Of a stretch of 64,000 bases of DNA, positions 60,645-64,000 are shown one piece after another. The notes under the pieces were generated by a model, which saw only the letters and a list, made by a program, of their open reading frames with translations, did not search any database and was not told the DNA's origin. The translations under genes and the position numbers were made by a program. The stretch is taken from assembly GCA_922989275.2 (NCBI GenBank), contig OV277867.1:39732070-39796069 (forward strand), given 5' to 3'. Positions within the stretch are counted from its first letter, which is position 1. The number at the start of each line of letters is the position of its first letter. Source of the stretch: Gari tellinella (taxonomy: Eukaryota > Mollusca > Bivalvia > Cardiida > Psammobiidae).

Positions 60645-61663
60645 CAGTCCACACTCGTTAATCCGAATTTCATGGGACCAAGAAAAATAATTCGGATTAA
60701 CGGGAGTACGAATTAAGCGATTGGATCGATAACAGTCATCTTGTATCAACTTTGTCATCTCCGGTCATCGTTTTTTGATAGGATGTCCTTCCCGTAATAT
60801 TTCTTTTCAGTTAATGCATATACGTAAAAAAGTATTTTTGTTTGTTTTGGTTTAATACTTATGCAATAATAATGATGTGCTTTAAATTTGATAACTTTGT
60901 TTAATCCCATAATCTAGTTAATGAAACCAACTAAACACAAACCTTTGTTTACTCTCTGCTACTTACGGACATACGCCGCATCCGTACCCATGTGTGTATT
61001 CATAAAGACATTACACACATGCATACAAACCGGCACGTTTTACGACAATGGTTTTGATAACACAAATCATGAAATACATTAAAAATTTTCTAATACATTT
61101 ATGTCATAAATATTAAATCGTAACAATAGCTTGAAACTTCGAAAAACAGCGATAATACTTTTTTCGCATTTGTAAACGATTTACGTACGTACATGTACAC
61201 ACAACGTTCAAAGTGAAGTAGCGATCTCAATATCGCAAAGAAGAGAATTGTTACAAACATTTGAGCAACGTATGTCAACACCTTCCGCTTGTGTTTATAA
61301 AGATCTATAAGGTTTCTATTGGATACAAATGTGTTTAATTGGCCAATACTGCAAACATTGTGTACAGTCTTTAGGTGGTGTAATTAGTTTTCGCGAGTGT
61401 TTGGCGACCATAATTATGACCAGTCTGACACCCGATCGAGGTGTGAAAATTGCACTTCGGATTAAGCGTGTCAATTTGAGGGTAAGTCTTTTCAAAGGGA
61501 CCAGATAAATACTTCGGATTAACGGAAAATTCGGATAAACGAAATTTGGATAAAGCGGAGTTGATTTATATAGAATAAGAAGGGGAAAAATCGGGACCGG
61601 GAGAAAAATTTGGTTTAACGAGAATTTCGGTTTAAGCGAGTTTGGATTAACGAGTTTGGACTG
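60645..61663. mobile_element. Element K, pogo/Tigger-like, inserted in P
   Basis: 1019 bp with ends CAGTCCACACTCGTTAATCC and GGATTAACGAGTTTGGACTG, flanked by TA. The uninterrupted right arm of P gives the empty site AAAAGGTATATATAGAGAC. CG-rich relative to its surroundings. The frames are short, so it is an internally deleted copy. Confidence 0.9.
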
Positions 61664-61999
61664 TATATATAGAGACAAGGGGTACAACTGATCGTCAGTA
61701 TATTCTCACCCAATCTCTACAAAAGCGGGTTTATCATGAATAGTAATTGATGAAACGACACCCCTTTTGCATTTTTGTCTAGCTAATATAATGGCCTTCC
61801 ATAAAAACATAACATAAAATCAGCTGTAACCATGCACTTTGAACAGTAACTGTATCTACTCACTGAAATCGTCCATTTTCGGAAAACGGGACAGGTGTTC
61901 GTTCACAGCCGTCACAGCATTGACCACAACTGTACGCTTGTTTAGGCGGTAATATCGAGCATGAAAGTCATACAGTTCCATATATATACTATTTTTGAC

Positions 62000-62128
62000 C
62001 ACAGGGACCCAACATGATTGATTTTTGAGAGAGAAAAAACTTTCAGAAGGTTAAAATAGAGACTCTAAAGACTATATATACCTTTTGACAATTTTCTTCT
62101 CAAAAGTCAATCGTGTCGGGTCCCTGTA
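62000..62128. mobile_element. Inner hairpin with P-type termini in the loop of P
   Basis: CACAGGGACCCAACATGATT to GACTTTTGAGAAG-type complement ending GTGTCGGGTCCCTGT. It repeats the terminal motif of P, facing itself. No clear target duplication was seen. Confidence 0.72.
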
Positions 62129-62659
62129 AGGTAAACATGCGAATTTGTTGTTGGCACGGCAATGACTTGAGAAGAAATCAGCTTTGATCGGTGTAGAAAA
62201 CGTATATATATATATATACTCATGTTCGATATTACGGTCAAACAAGCGTACAGTAGTTGTCAGTGCTGTGTCGGCTGTGAACGAACACCTGTCCTGTTTT
62301 CCGAAAATCGGTGATTTCAGTGAGTAGACGCAGTTACTGTTGCAAATGCATGCTTACAGATGACTTTATGTTATGTTTTTATGGAAGAGCATTATATTAG
62401 CTAGACAGAAATGCAAAAAGGGTGTCGTTTCGACAATTATTATTCATGATATGCCCGGTTTTGTCTAGATAGGGTGAGAATAAACTGAAGATCAGTTGTA
62501 CCCCTTGTCTCTATATATACCTTTTGACAATTTTTTTCTCTCAACAATCAATCGTGTCGTGTCCTTGTGATCCAACCGACCCTATCCAAATATACACCGC
62601 TAAATTTTGCTAAAAAGTGATTGTTCTGATTTGATCGAGTGAGCAGCACTAGGTCAGTC

Positions 62660-62875
62660 AGGATTGAGGTTGAGGACCTCTAATAAGATCAAGCCAATGT
62701 TGGTCAATATCGGAACCTTACGGAGAGCAATCTGCCATTCTCTTTAACTGCCAAACTGTTCTGAACCACGCTAAAGCATGGTTCGAAATAGGTCGGCAGT
62801 TGACGAGAATGGCTAATCGCTGTACGTGGAGTACTGATTTCGGTACGATCTCATTAAGGGACCTCAGCCAGGTTT
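62660..62875. repeat. Imperfect 215 bp palindrome
   Basis: GGTTGAGGACCTCTAATAAG pairs with CTCATTAAGGGACCTCAGCC, AGAGCAATCTGCCATTCTCT with CGAGAATGGCTAATCGCTGT, and CTGAACCACGC with GCATGGTTCG around a TAAA loop. The mismatches indicate age. Confidence 0.65.
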
Positions 62876-63033
62876 GTTAAAATGCACCTCCTGAGACATA
62901 TGGTTGGATCTGCTCATGGACATCAGGCACGGCTATTCCATTGACCAAGACTGTCTTATCTCAATGCCACAAGATGTGTATGTAGGTGGTGTTTGTTTCA
63001 TAATAAGATATTATTTACATTTTACAGACTGTT

Positions 63034-63287
63034 TTAACCCATTACCTCATAAATACGCATTTTTTATGGCTTTAATTTGCTCCTCCACTAAAGAAAATAG
63101 CTCCCCTTTATAGTCATGAATGTATATCATAAGAAATATTTTCTAGATTCTAGCAGATGGTAGCTTAAAGCAGGCTGAAAGTAAAGCAGAATGTGCCTGA
63201 GGCACATTCTGCTTTACTTTCAACCTGCTTTAAGTGCATGGTCTCCTATCTTCAATACTAGAAATAGGTTATGGGGTAATGGGTCAA
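63034..63287 (-). mobile_element. Family B TTAA MITE
   Basis: TTAACCCATTACCTCATAAA to TTATGGGGTAATGGGTCAA. The hairpin tip is GTGCCTGAGGCAC. Confidence 0.92.
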
Positions 63288-63329
63288 CATGTCTCCAGCT
63301 AATAGCGGCTAGCCAGTATACTGATGTTT

Positions 63330-63398
63330 TTGAAAACCGTGCAGACCCAGACCAGACAGATCCTGGCAGAGCTTTCTGATCAGGGACTGCACTATTTT
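63330..63398. repeat. Solo A/H hairpin, eroded
   Basis: CGTGCAGACCCAGACCAGAC / TTCTGATCAGGGACTGCACT. Confidence 0.5.
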
Positions 63399-63473
63399 CT
63401 AATAGGATCTGACATAATTCTGCACACGTTAAAATGAGAAATTTTCCAGATCTTATTAGCCAATTTAATAGTT

Positions 63474-63547
63474 ATGCCGCATCTCATCAAGATCCAAACT
63501 GTTTGCACAGATAATCACAATTCCGCTGCTAGTGTGCAAAAAGTTAA
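63474..63547 (+). mobile_element. Right end of a family C MITE
   Basis: GCCGCATCTCATCAAGATCC, AAACTGTTTGC, then GCTGCTAGTGTGCAAAAAGT plus TAA. Confidence 0.72.
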
Positions 63548-63610
63548 AGATTGTTATGCTTCTCCATCTAGAGGTGAAATTAAACATCAGTAAATTGACT
63601 GAACATTATA

Positions 63611-64000
63611 ACAAGAGCCCCATGGGGCATATTTCGCTCACCTGAGAAAATAGCTGAAAAAATGGCGATAATAATTTAGGTCCAGGACTGACCTAGATAT
63701 GCAACAGAGAACAATTTGAACAAATTATGTAAAGTATATTTAAAAGTGTCACCATACCAAATATAAAAGCTCTGGCCATATTAGTGTCAGAGAAGAAGAC
63801 GTTTCAAATTTTCTCTGTATAACTCTATGTAAAACTGTGACCCCAGGGGTGGGGCCAATTTTGACCCCAGGTGCATAATTTGAACAAACTTGATAGAGGA
63901 TCTGTAGGCGATGGTATGTGCCAAATATCTATAAGCTCTGGCCCTTGTAGTTTCAGAAAAGAAGATTTTTAAGTTTTCATTGAAAAAATCTATTTTTAGC
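63611..64000 (+). repeat. Dispersed repeat opening ACAAGAGCCCCATGGGGC, cut by window end
   Basis: After CATATTTCGCTCACCTGAGA it shows two related units: CCAAATATAAAAGCTCTGGC / CCAAATATCTATAAGCTCTG, each followed by (G)TGTCAGAGAAGAAGA-like sequence, with GTGACCCCAGGGGTGGGGCC between. I recall similar sequence widely in bivalve DNA. I cannot classify it. Confidence 0.6.

Larger units (their letters stand above)
60594..62569. mobile_element. Element P, foldback transposon with 8 bp target duplication
   Basis: The ends CACAGGGACTCGACACGATT and AATCGTGTCGTGTCCTTGTG are inverted and flanked by ATCCAACC at 60586-60593 and 62570-62577. The arms continue as a roughly 300 bp inverted repeat (61664-61965 with 62220-62522, for example GACAAGGGGTACAACTGATC / GATCAGTTGTACCCCTTGTC). 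The 8 bp duplication and CA-GGG-type ends suggest hAT. No transposase seen. K interrupts the left arm and a second copy of the terminal motif lies in the loop. Confidence 0.88.

Noticed and set aside
61316..61687. 123-codon minus-strand frame in K
   Set aside because: It runs through the terminal repeat of K into the P arm and resembles no transposase. The Leu/Pro-rich peptide reflects the AT-rich TIR.

Overview
The window is animal genomic DNA: AT-rich, intron-dominated, with GT-AG introns up to about 23 kb, tRNA-derived SINEs and a very dense load of short non-autonomous DNA transposons (MITEs). The repeat repertoire (AGGTCA-rich dispersed repeats, elements ending in TTATGCCCCC, a repeat opening with ACAAGAGCCCCATGGGGC) and the scaffold gene look like a bivalve or similar lophotrochozoan. 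That assignment comes from general familiarity, not from a search.

Only one gene is convincingly visible. It is a NHERF-type (Na+/H+ exchanger regulatory factor) tandem PDZ scaffold on the minus strand, running from about 56.8 kb down to 5.5 kb. Four exons were joined by hand: 56437-56845 (start codon, acidic low-complexity N terminus), 32476-32991 (proline-rich linker with a PPxY motif, then PDZ1), 25384-25746 (PDZ2) and 5523-5584 (Ala/Ser/Pro linker). Three introns have matching phase (phase 1 each) and canonical GT-AG ends, giving 450 codons so far. The last exon ends in phase 0 at a GTAAGT donor. The C-terminal exons, where an ezrin-binding tail would be expected, were not found and probably lie before position 1.

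The rest is mostly repeats, given working family letters. A, B, C and H are MITEs with TTAA at both ends (piggyBac-like target sites). A begins CCCTTTGAACCCTAG, B begins CCCATTACCCCATA, C begins CTCTTTGCATGCTGGG and H begins CTCTTTCAACACC. D (ends CAGCGTTCCCTC) and F (ends CAGTAAAACCTCTCT) are flanked by TA. E (ends CAGGGCTCCAGATAAG) shows 7-8 bp target duplications and looks hAT-derived. G denotes loose hairpins related to F. I ends in GGGGCCCGTTTCATAAA. Each carries a long central inverted repeat. Larger elements are J (18031-19166) and K (60645-61663), both pogo/Tigger-like with TA duplications; L (33358-36726), a 3.4 kb TA-flanked element; P (60594-62569), a foldback element with an 8 bp duplication; and two O elements (43889-44301, 54245-55249).

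By region: 1030-4195 is a 49-50 bp satellite in the gene's downstream introns. 4.3-25 kb is a MITE field. 25-33 kb holds the PDZ exons separated by MITEs and a 155 bp GGTCA-type tandem array. 33-37 kb is a chain of TTAA elements carrying L. 37-55 kb is nested MITEs, SINEs, a 26 bp minisatellite and the O elements. 56.4-56.85 kb is the first coding exon. 57-64 kb upstream holds B copies, the P/K nest and another palindrome.

The most striking pattern is that a few hairpin cores are reused inside MITE families whose termini and target sites differ, and that the two arms of these hairpins change together between copies. Several nested insertions also preserve their empty sites, so target duplications and relative ages can be read directly.
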